A stretch of DNA of 64,000 nucleotides from Pyrenophora tritici-repentis (lineage: Eukaryota > Ascomycota > Dothideomycetes > Pleosporales > Pleosporaceae). Shown here in pieces: positions 42,138-52,994 of the stretch (its first letter is position 1; every line of letters starts with the position of its first letter). The stretch lies in assembly GCF_003171515.1 (NCBI RefSeq), contig NC_089390.1, forward strand, positions 6,076,001-6,140,000, written 5' to 3'. The notes under the pieces are model-generated. The model worked only from the letters and a program-made list of their open reading frames with translations, had not been told where the DNA came from and made no database searches. A program made the translations under genes and the position numbers.

Positions 42138-43655
42138 ATGTGGTATCATGTGGCCGAACCAAATGCCTACCTCGTCATCACGGGTGTAGGCATTCAGAAG
42201 GTCTTAATCAAGAAGAAGGCATTCGTATACCCTTTGCAAAAGGTTTCCAAGATCTCGATTACGCCTTTCGACTTCTCCATGGCCCTCCAGGCTATGACCA
42301 TTGAGAAGCTCAAGTTTTCACTACCAGCAGTCTTCACGATCGGTCCCGCTGATAACCCCGAAGCTCTCGAGAAGTACGCTGTACTGCTCACAGGTGAAAG
42401 CGACGGTAGGCCGACTCAAACTGCAGCAAAGGGAGTTGTCAGTGTTGGAGAGGGTCGCAGCCATGTTCAAGACATTGTCAAAGGTATCATTGAGGGTGAG
42501 ACCCGCAGCATCGTCTCCACCATGACCATGGAGGAGCTCTTCCGGGAGCGCAAGATCTTCAAGGAAAAGGTCATTCAGCAAGTCCAGTCGGAGCTTGACC
42601 AGTTTGGACTTTGCATCTACAACGCCAACGTCAAGGAGCTGCAGGATACTCCGGGATCAGAGTACTTTGCCTTCCTCTCCCGCAAGGCACACGAGGGCGC
42701 ACTCAACCAAGCCAAGGTCGATGTTGCTCACGCTCGTATGCAAGGTGAGGTGGGAGAAGCAGAGAAGCAGGGAAAGACCAAACAGGAAGTCGCCAAGATT
42801 CACGCCCAAACCGCCGTTCTCGAGACCGAACGCAAAGCCGAGAAGGCCACTGCGGACGCCAAATTCACCGACAAGGAGATTGAAATCGGTCGTGACCTTA
42901 ACGTAGCTAGGATCAACGCCAAGCGTGAGGCCGAACGTCGTGATGCCGAGCTCCAGATGGAGGTCGAGAAGAAGAGGGCACTTATGGAGCTTGAGCGTCT
43001 CAGAGCCACCAAGGTTGTACAAGCCAAGATTGAGAAGGAGTCCTCGCAGCAGAAGGCCGATGCGGAGCTGTATGCCCAAGAGAAGGCAGCAGAGGGTAAC
43101 AAGTACACTGAGCAAGCCGAAGCCGAAGCCGCCGCATTCCGTCTTCTTCGCAATGCAGAGGCAGACTTCCAGGCCAAGGAGCGCGAAGCCGAGGCCAACT
43201 TCATTGTCAGCAAGCGTCGTGCGGAAGCCGAGTACTTTGCCCAGGAGCGCGCCGCCCAAGCTCAACTCATCACCCAACAGCGTGAAGCTGAGGGTCTCTC
43301 CGCAATGGCCAAGGCCTACGGTGACATGGCTAATGTCCTCGGTGGACCTCAGGGTCTCATGCAGTACCTCATGATTACCAACGGTACCTACGAGAAGCTC
43401 GCGGTCGCCAACGGTAACGCTATCCAGGGTCTCCAGCCCAAGATCAACGTCTGGAACACGGGTAGTCAGGGCGCTGATGGCATGGCGGATCCTTCGGCTC
43501 CTATTCGCAACCTCTTCCAGAGTTTGCCACCTCTTCTCAGCACTATCCATGATCAGACGGGTATGTCACCGCCCAGCTGGTTGGCGCAGATGCCGCAGCA
43601 AAACGGCGACAAGAGCAAGATGCACTTGAGGAACGGCAGTGACATCGACTCGTAG
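42138..43655 (+). CDS. Flotillin/reggie-like protein (FloA type)
   Basis: A 505-aa SPFH-domain protein without introns. Flotillins coat the inner face of membrane microdomains; filamentous fungi have them (for example Aspergillus FloA), while budding yeast does not. The N-terminal SPFH/PHB domain covers ~1-190, starting M-W-Y-H-V-A-E-P-N-A-Y and including S-V-G-E-G-R and G-E-T-R-S-I-V-S-T-M-T-M-E-E-L. Residues ~190-410 form a long coiled coil rich in Glu-Ala repeats (E-R-K-A-E-K-A, E-A-E-A-A-A-F). The C-terminal part includes A-M-A-K-A-Y-G-D and ends in an Asn/Ser-rich tail. Membrane binding would be by N-terminal insertion or acylation, since no transmembrane helix is present. Confidence 0.95.
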   Translation: MWYHVAEPNAYLVITGVGIQKVLIKKKAFVYPLQKVSKISITPFDFSMALQAMTIEKLKFSLPAVFTIGPADNPEALEKYAVLLTGESDGRPTQTAAKGVVSVGEGRSHVQDIVKGIIEGETRSIVSTMTMEELFRERKIFKEKVIQQVQSELDQFGLCIYNANVKELQDTPGSEYFAFLSRKAHEGALNQAKVDVAHARMQGEVGEAEKQGKTKQEVAKIHAQTAVLETERKAEKATADAKFTDKEIEIGRDLNVARINAKREAERRDAELQMEVEKKRALMELERLRATKVVQAKIEKESSQQKADAELYAQEKAAEGNKYTEQAEAEAAAFRLLRNAEADFQAKEREAEANFIVSKRRAEAEYFAQERAAQAQLITQQREAEGLSAMAKAYGDMANVLGGPQGLMQYLMITNGTYEKLAVANGNAIQGLQPKINVWNTGSQGADGMADPSAPIRNLFQSLPPLLSTIHDQTGMSPPSWLAQMPQQNGDKSKMHLRNGSDIDS

Positions 43656-44179
43656 ACTAGCCAGAGTTGGGGTTGTCAGGCGTAGTTGATGGATATAGCT
43701 TCTAATTAGGATTTTTTGATTATAAATTAGTTGTTTTCTTTGTCGGAGGCTATACCCTGGAGTCGAAGGCATGGCTGGGCGTTTTTGAATACCTTGGACT
43801 ACCTTGTCCACTTTTTCCTTACCCGCTATAACTTCATATAACCTTAGACCAAAAAAATGAATCCATTATTTTCCAATAATACCCAACGTGGTAAGGATGT
43901 TGCATGAAGTCCTGGCCTACCAGATATCTCCAGAGTACAGTTCAACCCAAGTCCAGCACCTGTATTTAACCGTACAGACAGAAACACCCCACCCCACATA
44001 CCCATGTGCCAATATGATCCGAGTTACACCCATCCTTATACCACGGGGCCTGGGCTGCCAAGTCCAGCGCAGGCTCCAAAAGCTAATTCATATTACGCAA
44101 ATCGATCGCGACATGGAGAGAGTTGTCTCATTCGGTATATCACCCCAGATACTTCACCATTCATCCTCGCAGAACTCAC
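43656..44179. other. Convergent 3' region
   Basis: 524 bp between flotillin and the next minus-strand gene. Nothing supported. Confidence 0.4.
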
Positions 44180-45046
44180 TCACCAATTCCTATCCTTGTA
44201 CCATTCTACCAACGCAGCAGTCTCAGCTGCACACTCACATTCTGACCACGGCATCCCAAGATCCGTACAAGTCACGCATGCCGCCGTAAACCCCTGTTCC
44301 AAATCCAGCGTAACACGTAGATTCAAAGGCACCTTTATGCGAGTGAGCGGCAACTGCGGCCCCTGACTCCTGACATGCTTCACCTGCCACTCCAGTGAAC
44401 CCTGTAAAGCAGATAACAAGCAGGTGCGCAGTATATGCATGATCCGGTCCAGTCTAAAGAATTCAATGCGTAGAATCTCTAACCGCAAGATGGGAGCTGG
44501 ATAGTGAAGCAGAACAGCAATGCTGGGATTTTGATGGCAAAAAAAAGCCAGGTCGTTGAAGTCCCCGGTTCCGATCATCATCATTAGAGCCACGAAGGGG
44601 GAACGGTACGGTTCGCTGGTTAGACAGTGGTGCCGCGGGTATATGTGCATGCTTCTGCGTATGGGTGTTTCACTCCTAAGTACACGAGCGAAGGCGAGGA
44701 ATGTCTTTAGACCGTCTTCATCCCCAGCGGAGGGCTTGAAGGTGAAGGAGGTGGTGTATTTTGGGAGGAGAGATTTTGTCTCAAAGTGGAGCTGACGGCA
44801 TGTGTAGTTGAGCGCGTTGGCTTCAACGAGGTGGGCTCCGCCAGACTCTATTGCACCTGGTTGGAGATCGAGCAGGCAGAACTTGAGACTGGAGGAAACG
44901 CGTACGCCGTCACTGAAAGTGAAGACATAGCTGTAGATTTCGTTGCGGATTTCAGCTGGGAGGTCGAAGAAACGAGATTTTGGGCTGTAGGGTGCGACTT
45001 GGTCTTGGGGACCTCGGGATGTACGTTCGGGGGAAGGGGCTGCCAT
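44180..45046 (-). CDS. 2EXR/F-box-like fungal protein (288 aa)
   Basis: A 288-codon single exon. The motif R-F-F-D-L-P-A-E-I-R-N-E-I-Y at residues ~25-38 is the hallmark of the large fungal 2EXR/F-box-like family, often expanded in plant-associated ascomycetes and suspected to act as adaptors in ubiquitin ligases. A second conserved piece, L-N-Y-T-C-R-Q-L-H-F-E-T, follows near residue 85. A Cys-rich stretch (C-V-T-C-T-D ... C-E-C-A) lies near the C terminus. No partner gene or substrate is suggested by the neighbours. Confidence 0.75.
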   Translation of the reverse strand: MAAPSPERTSRGPQDQVAPYSPKSRFFDLPAEIRNEIYSYVFTFSDGVRVSSSLKFCLLDLQPGAIESGGAHLVEANALNYTCRQLHFETKSLLPKYTTSFTFKPSAGDEDGLKTFLAFARVLRSETPIRRSMHIYPRHHCLTSEPYRSPFVALMMMIGTGDFNDLAFFCHQNPSIAVLLHYPAPILRLEILRIEFFRLDRIMHILRTCLLSALQGSLEWQVKHVRSQGPQLPLTRIKVPLNLRVTLDLEQGFTAACVTCTDLGMPWSECECAAETAALVEWYKDRNW

Positions 45047-48013
45047 GTCGGGTTGGTAGTGGAAGGCCTTAACTATAGCACTGTGAATTGTAGAGTTCTC
45101 AAGTCGAGTATGGCGATGACAGGAAACAGAAGTTGTGAGATACCATTTTTGTAGAGCTTGTAGGAAATATTTCCTGCATCCATGGTTCTATCGTTCCCTT
45201 GATGATTTCGTGGTTCCAAGCCTCGGTACCGTACAGTCTACATCGCGAAAAGCCATGCATCATTCAACCAGCAAACATCATTCTACTGGAATTACGCTCG
45301 ACGTGGAGGGAAAATGATTCATGAGACAATTGTGTCTTGTGTACAGGGCTTTCCACGGCCGGCAGTTATCAGGCCAACCTGCCCAGAGAAGTGGTGAGGA
45401 CACCGGCAGGGCAGGACCTGGTTAAGGCATGCAGAGCTCACCCAGAACACGATAGCAACAGACGATCCATTGTGCCACTTGCAAGGGAGCAACGCCTCTA
45501 ATATACAGAGTTCTCCAGTGACCACGCGAGAAGGACATGCACATGCTCGGCAGGCCGTCGGATGTTTCGCATCCGCACCTCGCTTGCACGCCCTTTGGAC
45601 GGGATACCCAAAAGCAGTAATGATCAAAGTGTGGTAAGAATCTAGCTGAGCCTTCGATATTGCAAGCTCGAGCCCGTCGCCTTAGGGCATGCTTCCGTTG
45701 CTGTGGTGATTTATTGAAAATGACGACAATGACCCGAGTACCGTATCTCTCTTCTCAGCAGCACCCGTTTAACCTTCCCGTGTTAGCCCTTTCTCCACAC
45801 ACACACAAACGCGCGAGGAACCCCGCCCTCTTGCTTAATTGAAACCTGTAGCGCCTTCAGCCGAAACCGGCGCGTGTCGTCAGTATCGTGATGGTGATGG
45901 TGTAGCCCCGCGAGGACGCGTAAAAAGCTGCAGGAAACCATGTCGTACGGCGGCGCTGCTATGCGTCAGACAAACCTGCCCACCGATAACGGGCTCTACT
46001 AAGCCCACCCAATGCCAACATACACAATCATACACAACACGCACACACCCGTGGACAAAGCATTTGTAAGACACGGGCATGAAAAACATGCTGCAATTCA
46101 GCACAGGGCAACGGAAATGCACACAGAAATCAGCCCACCACTGTAGTCCTCCAAGGCGGCCAAGATGCTCGTACAGCGGCAAAAAAGCACAACACAAAGA
46201 AAAGCCCGCCTCAAACCTCAGCACTAAGCTGATTATCCAGAATACAAACAAAGAAAAAGACCACAACATTACCCTTACCTAGGATCTTGCACCCTGTTCG
46301 TCCGCCAAAATTTACCCCATGCGGTATCATGATTACCATCAGCCAAACAAGTTTACGCGTGACGACGCGCAAACACATGATGTGCATATGTACTTACTTA
46401 CAAGCCTCTCACGCGTCGCACCAACGAACCGGGCAAAACTGCAGCACCTAGCGCGACACGGATTCCGTTCGCGGACACGAAAAACAAGCCTTTTTCTTCT
46501 CCACCCCATTTTTGCAGCCCAAGTGGAGCCGATTTGCTCATATGTGGGCGCGCTGACTGGTGGGATAGGGCCAAAATGGCACGGCAGCTGCGTGTGCAAA
46601 GAGGCTGCCAAAGGAAAACCCGTTGGAAAGAAGTTGGTTGTGCGTTAGGACTTCGGCGTTAAATTGCCTAGACTGCCTTTTGCTTGCTGGGGTTTGTTGT
46701 GTGTGTGTGGGCTCCCTTCCTTCTTCAGTGGCCGGTCGACCGTATATGGCGTGGTAGAGTGTTTGTGCAAAGCTGAGGTGGGCTGCTTGCATATCCACAT
46801 TCTGCCATGTTTTTCATACTTTTTTTTTCTTCTCCTCGCTCTCGTCTCAGTGAGGTCATTTTTCACTGGCTGGTCGATAGTTGAAAGGATTCAATCCTTT
46901 CTTCTCCCCAAACTTGGTTTGTTATATTGGGTATGTATTGCCACAACAGCATGGTATTGGGTTTGAGGTGTCAGCACCGGCTCCGGACGATCCTTCATCT
47001 CGTGGCTTAGGGCTAGATGATTACCATGGATCCATGATGACGCCTGTGCTCAGCACACGTTACGGAACTATTGACGGCACGGCAACACGGAGCCCAGTGC
47101 ACGAAGAGGGGCTAATGTGGAACGCACAGTCACAGCCTGTCACTCTTCTCAATTCTATTTATCCAATTCATTCATTACTAGCTCATCTACTTCAGACTTC
47201 TTCACCTCATCAGAAAGGACAGACTAATCTATCAAAGTGTACAGGCTCATCATCACCTCGCTCATCGTCGAAGCCTGTACCACCCATCCAGTCGACCCTC
47301 TCATCTAGAACGAAACTGCACCGAAGCAGACTCCACCGAAAGAGAAAAGTTTGGGTATTAGTCGTTCACGGTTCGAGACAGTCGTTGAGATTCGTGAAGA
47401 CTTCATACCCTATCGCACCCATTCATCGTCGATCCATCGTAACGTTCATCGTGGCCGTCGTGATAACAAAGCTGGGAGGCATGAACACAAGGAAAAAAAC
47501 AGAGCCACACAATGTCGAGGGCTAGCAGAGAGTGTGAGGTAGTCGGGCAAGATTGCCTGAATATACAAAAAGAGCGGGTACGACCAAGGAAACTGTACCA
47601 TGGTACAGCCCTGTTGTCGATAGGGCCGTAACGGTATCCACAAGGAGTTTTCGGCAGCCTCGCCAAATCCCGCTCTCGAATTATGGAAGTAGATCGAAGA
47701 CAGATGGTCATGTGTAAGTCGTGAGCCCGGAGGAAATAACAAAAAGGAGAGGCAGAGAAAGACATCCGATCCCGAAGCCATCGAATGCGGACCGTGACCC
47801 GGATACCACAGCCGATAGTGGAATGTCGAGATGAAGAAAGTAAGAGTTGGTATAAACAAAACATAGGAGACGCTTTTCATGTGAAGCCAATGGATGACTC
47901 CATGGCAGATGGCAAGTATATGCAAGACAGCACTAGAGACTGCCTGTCGAAACGCCGATGATGCAGAACTAGATGCGTTTGTCGATCCGGAAAATGGCGA
48001 GTGAGCTCAACCA
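45047..48013. other. Gene-poor stretch of ~3 kb
   Basis: Only short and overlapping frames are found. The longest plus-strand frame (46881-47525) begins at a TTG and has an unnatural composition. Part is C/T-rich and leader-like on the plus strand near 47120-47290, so a non-coding transcript is possible. The last ~400 bases should be the 3' UTR of the Myb-like gene. Confidence 0.35.
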
Positions 48014-49924
48014 CTAGTGTAAGTAATGGGAGTCGTCACGCATTGCCGCGAAACGTTGCTCGAAGGACGCCGGAGGCTCGAAGCTGTGCGACATCGCCTC
48101 CCGAGGGAACGTGTTGCTAGAGCGGCCAACGAAAGGTGAGCCTAGGCGGACGTTGGCCTGTCCCTGGATCTCAGCTGCCACTGCTGGCGAGTGCTGGGCC
48201 GGACTCGGCATGGCAGAGACTGGGCCTGAGCTTGCGAATGGGTTGAACCCCAACGGATCATTGGGTAGGGGCAGGCGTCGGGCGCCCTCCATCATGTCTC
48301 CCAAGCTAAAGCCCCGGCTCCTGACGCGACGATGGCTAGACTCAGCTGGTGCTCCAAACAGCTCGTTGATTCTCGATCCTTCAAAGCTATTGTTATGAAG
48401 AGCACGTCGCTTGAACACTCTTGACTTTGGTCGGGGAGCATGCAACTGGAAAGGCGAGCCCAGACGTGGCGACTGCGATGTGGATGCTGGCGCGTGCCAG
48501 GTTCGTACGTTCCTTTGGTTAGTGCTAACGTTGCTTGCCTCGGGCTTAGCGTGGAATGGGGAGCCAAGTACGTTGCCCAGCCCCAAGTTGATGTGAAGCG
48601 ACTGCGACTTCTGGTGGGCAGAAGACCGCGCACTGGACCATGTCCTCGCCGGCGGCCGGGGTGTGACACCACTTGCCAGTTGGGACAGTGGATTGCCCAT
48701 CTGCATTGACGGCGCGGTACTTGTGGCTAGCGAAACGTTCATATCCCTCGTCGAAAAGCTGGCGGACCCTTGCCCAAACGGCGAAGACAATGACTGTTGC
48801 TGGGGTAGCGGTTGTTGCACTGGTTGGCATTGGGATTGCTGTTGGGGTGGGTCCTCCGGTGGCGGAGAGGATTGCAGTGGCGAAGGCGATCGGCGGAGAA
48901 GGCGCTGGTAGTGAGCAGACAAGGTAGGTTTCGACTTGGCCAAGTCTCTCAGGCGCTTTCTGCACTGCTTCTCGGTAGGGAACCGCATGTAAGACTTGTT
49001 CGGTCTGGTAGAGGCGCTGCTGCTACCCTGGATCGGACTGGTCGTGGCGGGCGTGAGTACATGAGCAGCGTAGCGTGCACTCGCACGACTGGCACCAGCG
49101 CGGGCGGGCTTGGGGTCTTTCCAGGTTTTCCGAGCCATCCTCGCCACGCGGTGGCATGCTCCATTCGGCGGCGCAGTGCTTGGGAGCGCCTTGAAGGGAG
49201 TCACCGTGGGATCTTGTAAGTACTTCATGTAAGTCATCCAGAGGTGGTAATCCATTTCCTCGGTAAAAGTGGCTCTTGACTTTATTTTCTTAGCAGTACG
49301 TTGTGGTTGAAAAGACATGGAAGGAGAGGTAGGGCGTTGGGCCTTGCTTGTGGATGGGCCAAAGAAAGGGTCGAAAGATTCCTCTTCAGGGCTTGTGCAG
49401 CTGCCTCCCCGAGACAGGAAGGAGCCAATGCTATCGCAAGAAGATATCGAAGAGTCTGAGAAACCAGAAGAAGACGTGGGCCTGCTGGAGGATTCACTTT
49501 GACTGACATGCGGGATATCAGACCAGTCCTGGTGCCCGTCGTAGTGGTCGATGGTCCTCATCTGTGCAACGGGAGTCTTGGGTGGAGGTAGCATGCGAGT
49601 GTAGCCAAAGCCTGGAGACAGAAAGGCGTCGTCTTGGGGAAGTGAGTAGGAAGGAAGCTCACTCGATGGCTCCGACACGATCTCAGGGGCCTCGATGGTA
49701 GGGATTGGCCGCTGGTCCATGATGGCATCCATGTCATCAGGGTTCATGACCATGGTGGTGCGGCGGCGACGAACTTTGAGCACCTGGCGCGGAGGAGGTG
49801 GTGGTGGTTGCAGTTGCTCAGGCTGCGGCTCAGGCTCAGGTGTTTGTGGAGCTGGGCCGTCACGGTAATGGAACTGAAAGTTCCGTGGTAGAGTAATGGA
49901 CTGGTGGGGGCGTTCAGAGTCCAT
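48014..49924 (-). CDS. Putative Myb/SANT-like regulatory protein (636 aa)
   Basis: A 636-codon single exon. Most of the protein is Ser/Pro/Gln-rich and probably disordered. A central folded block at ~217-270 reads A-T-F-T-E-E-M-D-Y-H-L-W then Y-L-Q-D-P-T-V-T-P-F and C-H-R-V-A-R-x-A-R-K-T-W. This is a Myb/SANT-like pattern conserved in filamentous ascomycetes. A second basic stretch (~307-347) contains P-T-E-K-Q-C-R-K-R-L-R-D-L. Together these suggest DNA binding, though I cannot name the regulator. The gene is flanked on both sides by ~3 kb without genes, as often seen for developmental regulators with long leaders. The start ATG at 49924 is the first in frame. Confidence 0.75.
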   Translation of the reverse strand: MDSERPHQSITLPRNFQFHYRDGPAPQTPEPEPQPEQLQPPPPPPRQVLKVRRRRTTMVMNPDDMDAIMDQRPIPTIEAPEIVSEPSSELPSYSLPQDDAFLSPGFGYTRMLPPPKTPVAQMRTIDHYDGHQDWSDIPHVSQSESSSRPTSSSGFSDSSISSCDSIGSFLSRGGSCTSPEEESFDPFFGPSTSKAQRPTSPSMSFQPQRTAKKIKSRATFTEEMDYHLWMTYMKYLQDPTVTPFKALPSTAPPNGACHRVARMARKTWKDPKPARAGASRASARYAAHVLTPATTSPIQGSSSASTRPNKSYMRFPTEKQCRKRLRDLAKSKPTLSAHYQRLLRRSPSPLQSSPPPEDPPQQQSQCQPVQQPLPQQQSLSSPFGQGSASFSTRDMNVSLATSTAPSMQMGNPLSQLASGVTPRPPARTWSSARSSAHQKSQSLHINLGLGNVLGSPFHAKPEASNVSTNQRNVRTWHAPASTSQSPRLGSPFQLHAPRPKSRVFKRRALHNNSFEGSRINELFGAPAESSHRRVRSRGFSLGDMMEGARRLPLPNDPLGFNPFASSGPVSAMPSPAQHSPAVAAEIQGQANVRLGSPFVGRSSNTFPREAMSHSFEPPASFEQRFAAMRDDSHYLH

Positions 49925-52900
49925 GATGCTGGGTACCAGAGTATCAAGTGGACAGGCCGCGAGTTTCAGGGTACTGTAGTCTTTGACGCTGACCTAATAG
50001 GGCTTAGAGGTCAATCTCGACGACACTGCAAGGAGGGCAAGGGCTGTCAGGCGCCACAAGCGACGGATGCATACAGTGCAAGAGTGGTCAGGACGAAACT
50101 GCGTCGACTTTGATTATGCAGGGCGGTAGGTTGAGATGGTCGGGTCCCAACAGGTGTTTGGTAATGTGCGAACGCGACTGTGCGGCTGCAGGGCAGTTAC
50201 AGGTGCGATCAGAGCAGTTGCGCCCTTGGGAGAGGGTGCAAACTGGTGCAAGAGCGGAATGCACTCTTGGATGCGCGGCGTGCTGGCGTTGTTGCGGGCG
50301 CAGAGGCTCTACAAGCAAGGACAACGCGTGGCGAGATGGATCCGTGGGGGACGGCGCGTGACTGGCAGGTGCGAAGCACGAGGTCGCGACACTATGGCAG
50401 TCGCGATTGACAGATGAAGATGTTCCAGAAGGTGGGCAATTGGAAGCAAGTCTGGATACGCGTGACTGTCGACGAGGCTGGTAGTAGTGGGTAGTTTTTG
50501 GCGAGATGTGGGAGTCGCGGGTCGCGGCGAAAGGTCCGGGTACGTGGGCGGAAAGGAAGTGAGCGCTTTACTCCGCGTCCATGGGGCGCGCAAAACAAAG
50601 CGAAGGTCCGAAGAAAACTCAAGGAAACGGTCGTCGAGAAGGCGCCTTGTCTCGGTGCGCACAGGAGTGCGACGGGCGAGATCGGCTCGGGATTATCGTG
50701 AGTCGTGAAAGTGTAAAGGTGATGTGCGGAGGTTTGGGGGTCGTAAAATCGAGTCGGCACGGCTGGCTGCCCGCTAGCGAGAGTGGACAGCAGGATGGGC
50801 TAGGGCAAGATGGTCGATAGTACAGTAGAACTTCAGCGGGCGCACCAAACCAAGGGACCCGTTCAAAAAGCAACCCAGTGAGCACGGCGTCGTCCTGTAC
50901 TCGCCCACGAGCTATCTACAGCCCTTTTTTTGCCTCGACCGCATCTGTTTGTATCGCATTCCTGTCTTGTGCGCCCGTCCAGCACGTGCAGCCAAACAGT
51001 CGATAACGAAACTGACGCGTTCCAACGCGCTCGTTTTCGCTCTAGGCCCGATCCGAAGCCCACTGGGCCCGTGCCGGCCTACCTGGCCGGCCCCTGCATA
51101 CACGCCTTGTTTTCTGCAAGTACGAACACCTGTCACCACTTTTCCATCCAGTGTCCCGCTGCCACTCTTTGGCAGTGCATAACGGCCGGTTCCCGCTCAT
51201 TTGCTTTTGGGTTTTCATCATTTCTGCATACCACCTTGTATGCATTTCTCTGCTCAACAAGCCACGCACGCTGCCGATGAGGCGAGTGGCCAACAGCTGT
51301 GAACAACTCGCCAGGCGTGCATCACACTCGACCATTACTACGCTGCACTACTTCCATTCGCTGCCACTCTACACCATGCTCCACAGTGGGGCTCAGCCTA
51401 CTGCACTCTTCAACACGGCATTCGCTACACGAGTCGCTTTTTCCTAATGCTAAAATCTTGCTCATGTCATGGTTCTGTAGTACGTGTTCCTCGTTGTCAA
51501 CCATCAACGTCCATGACCGCTTCATTGGCCTGCATTCGAATTCTACCTCGACGTTGGCAAGCGAGACCGCATTTCCCACCCGTCAGGCGGTTAGAGTTTC
51601 CAGCCGTTAGTTGTATCCGCGCTTGGCTGCCAGGACGGCCTGGATCAGCTGCACCTCATCACGCACCAATAGTATCCAGGTTACATGTGTCTCGCCGAAT
51701 TCGGTAGTGCATGTTCCGGCCCTCATTTTTTGATTGGCCGCATTTCACTTTCCTGAAGCTGATGACTCAATGTGGTCTGAACACCAGCACGAGGCCTAAC
51801 TTTGCCGCCTGTTCTAGAAAGACCGGAAGCTCCGCCTCCTACTCTGAGCATCTTTAATAGCCCATAGCCGGAGAATCAATACACTTTGGTCACAGCACAG
51901 CACACATACGCCTCCGACTAAGCCTCATTCGATGACTACACATGCTCGCCAACACAGATAGGAACAAAACCTCTATCGCGATACTTTAGCATTGGCTTGA
52001 TATTTTGACAGGCGCAAGAGGTTCGCTGGCGTTATGTGGGGGACCTGATGCAGCTTCAAGCCACTGCCGATGCACACCTCGCATCCCTTACCTGCGCATC
52101 CGCGCTGGCCGAATACTGCACATACTATGCTGCATTAGACCTGTATGGCGGCTGCCGCATCATCACCTTCTCCGAGTACTTCACGTACTAGACCTTCTCT
52201 CAGCGATACCTCGACGTTGCTGAACTAAGTTCCCTGGTAGATTGGTAGACCGTCCAGCTATGACGTACGTTTTCTCCTACACCGCGATCTGGACCTTCTA
52301 CGCCTGAATCAGATCCACTTTTCTTTTTTGGTTGGCAGAAAGGTGATTAATGCGCGAACAACACATTGACACCAGCTGGTAGAATACAAGGTCCTAAATA
52401 CGCATGGGGACTGGCGTGTGTCGTCCACGATCGCGGGTCTCCAACCCGACTGATAGTACTTCCGCCCCTTCCGATTCCAAGCTAGATCGTACGTCGTCAC
52501 CTCTGGCTGCATGATGTCGACCATAGCTGCGGGAAAGTATTACGGCCTTCTAGCTTGTCTCCTCTGTTGATCTGTTGAACTGCGACAGCTGTCCAAGTTC
52601 GTCACCTGACATGTTTGCACAACAAGGTTCTTACTAAATCTGTTAGTACTCTAACCAGATGATCAAGTCTACCACTGTCCTCCGACTCTCCTGCTCGTCC
52701 CGGCCGGTCGCTATATGCACGTTCTCAACCTACACAAAGGACTACAAAACATGTCACTTGAAGCAAAGAGGGTCAAAAAGGTGGGTGAACGCTTGTTGCT
52801 CGTCATATGGTATTGTTCATTCAGGTCGTGACAATCAATACTGATCAATCCCAACTAATCCCAAGTCTCTCTATCCTACAACTCATGTCCAATCCTTTTC

Positions 52901-52994
52901 AAATCGACTCCCATATCGAGTCTCGCATATCTAGAATCCCACTCTAATCTCTCAAGCCTAAAACTCGTGTCTAGTTTCTTCAAGTCGCAGCGTA
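49925..52994. other. Gene-poor stretch of ~3 kb upstream of Myb-like gene
   Basis: No credible gene. Minus-strand sequence of 50400-50750 is pyrimidine-rich and may be a long 5' leader of the Myb-like gene. Plus-strand sequence 50930-51440 is also pyrimidine-rich, which could mark an opposite transcript. A stop-free stretch after an acceptor-like CAG at 52009-52011 is too short to call. Confidence 0.35.

Noticed and set aside
42657..43550. Long minus-strand open frame (297 codons) opposite flotillin
   Set aside because: It mirrors the Glu/Ala-rich coiled-coil codons of the flotillin gene; the product is Leu/Gly-rich and has no family.
46881..47525. 214-codon plus-strand frame
   Set aside because: Begins with TTG, no ATG nearby with a credible product, composition unlike protein.
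52005..52223. Stop-free stretch after an acceptor-like CAG
   Set aside because: Too short, no partner exon with an ATG found, and no recognisable motif.
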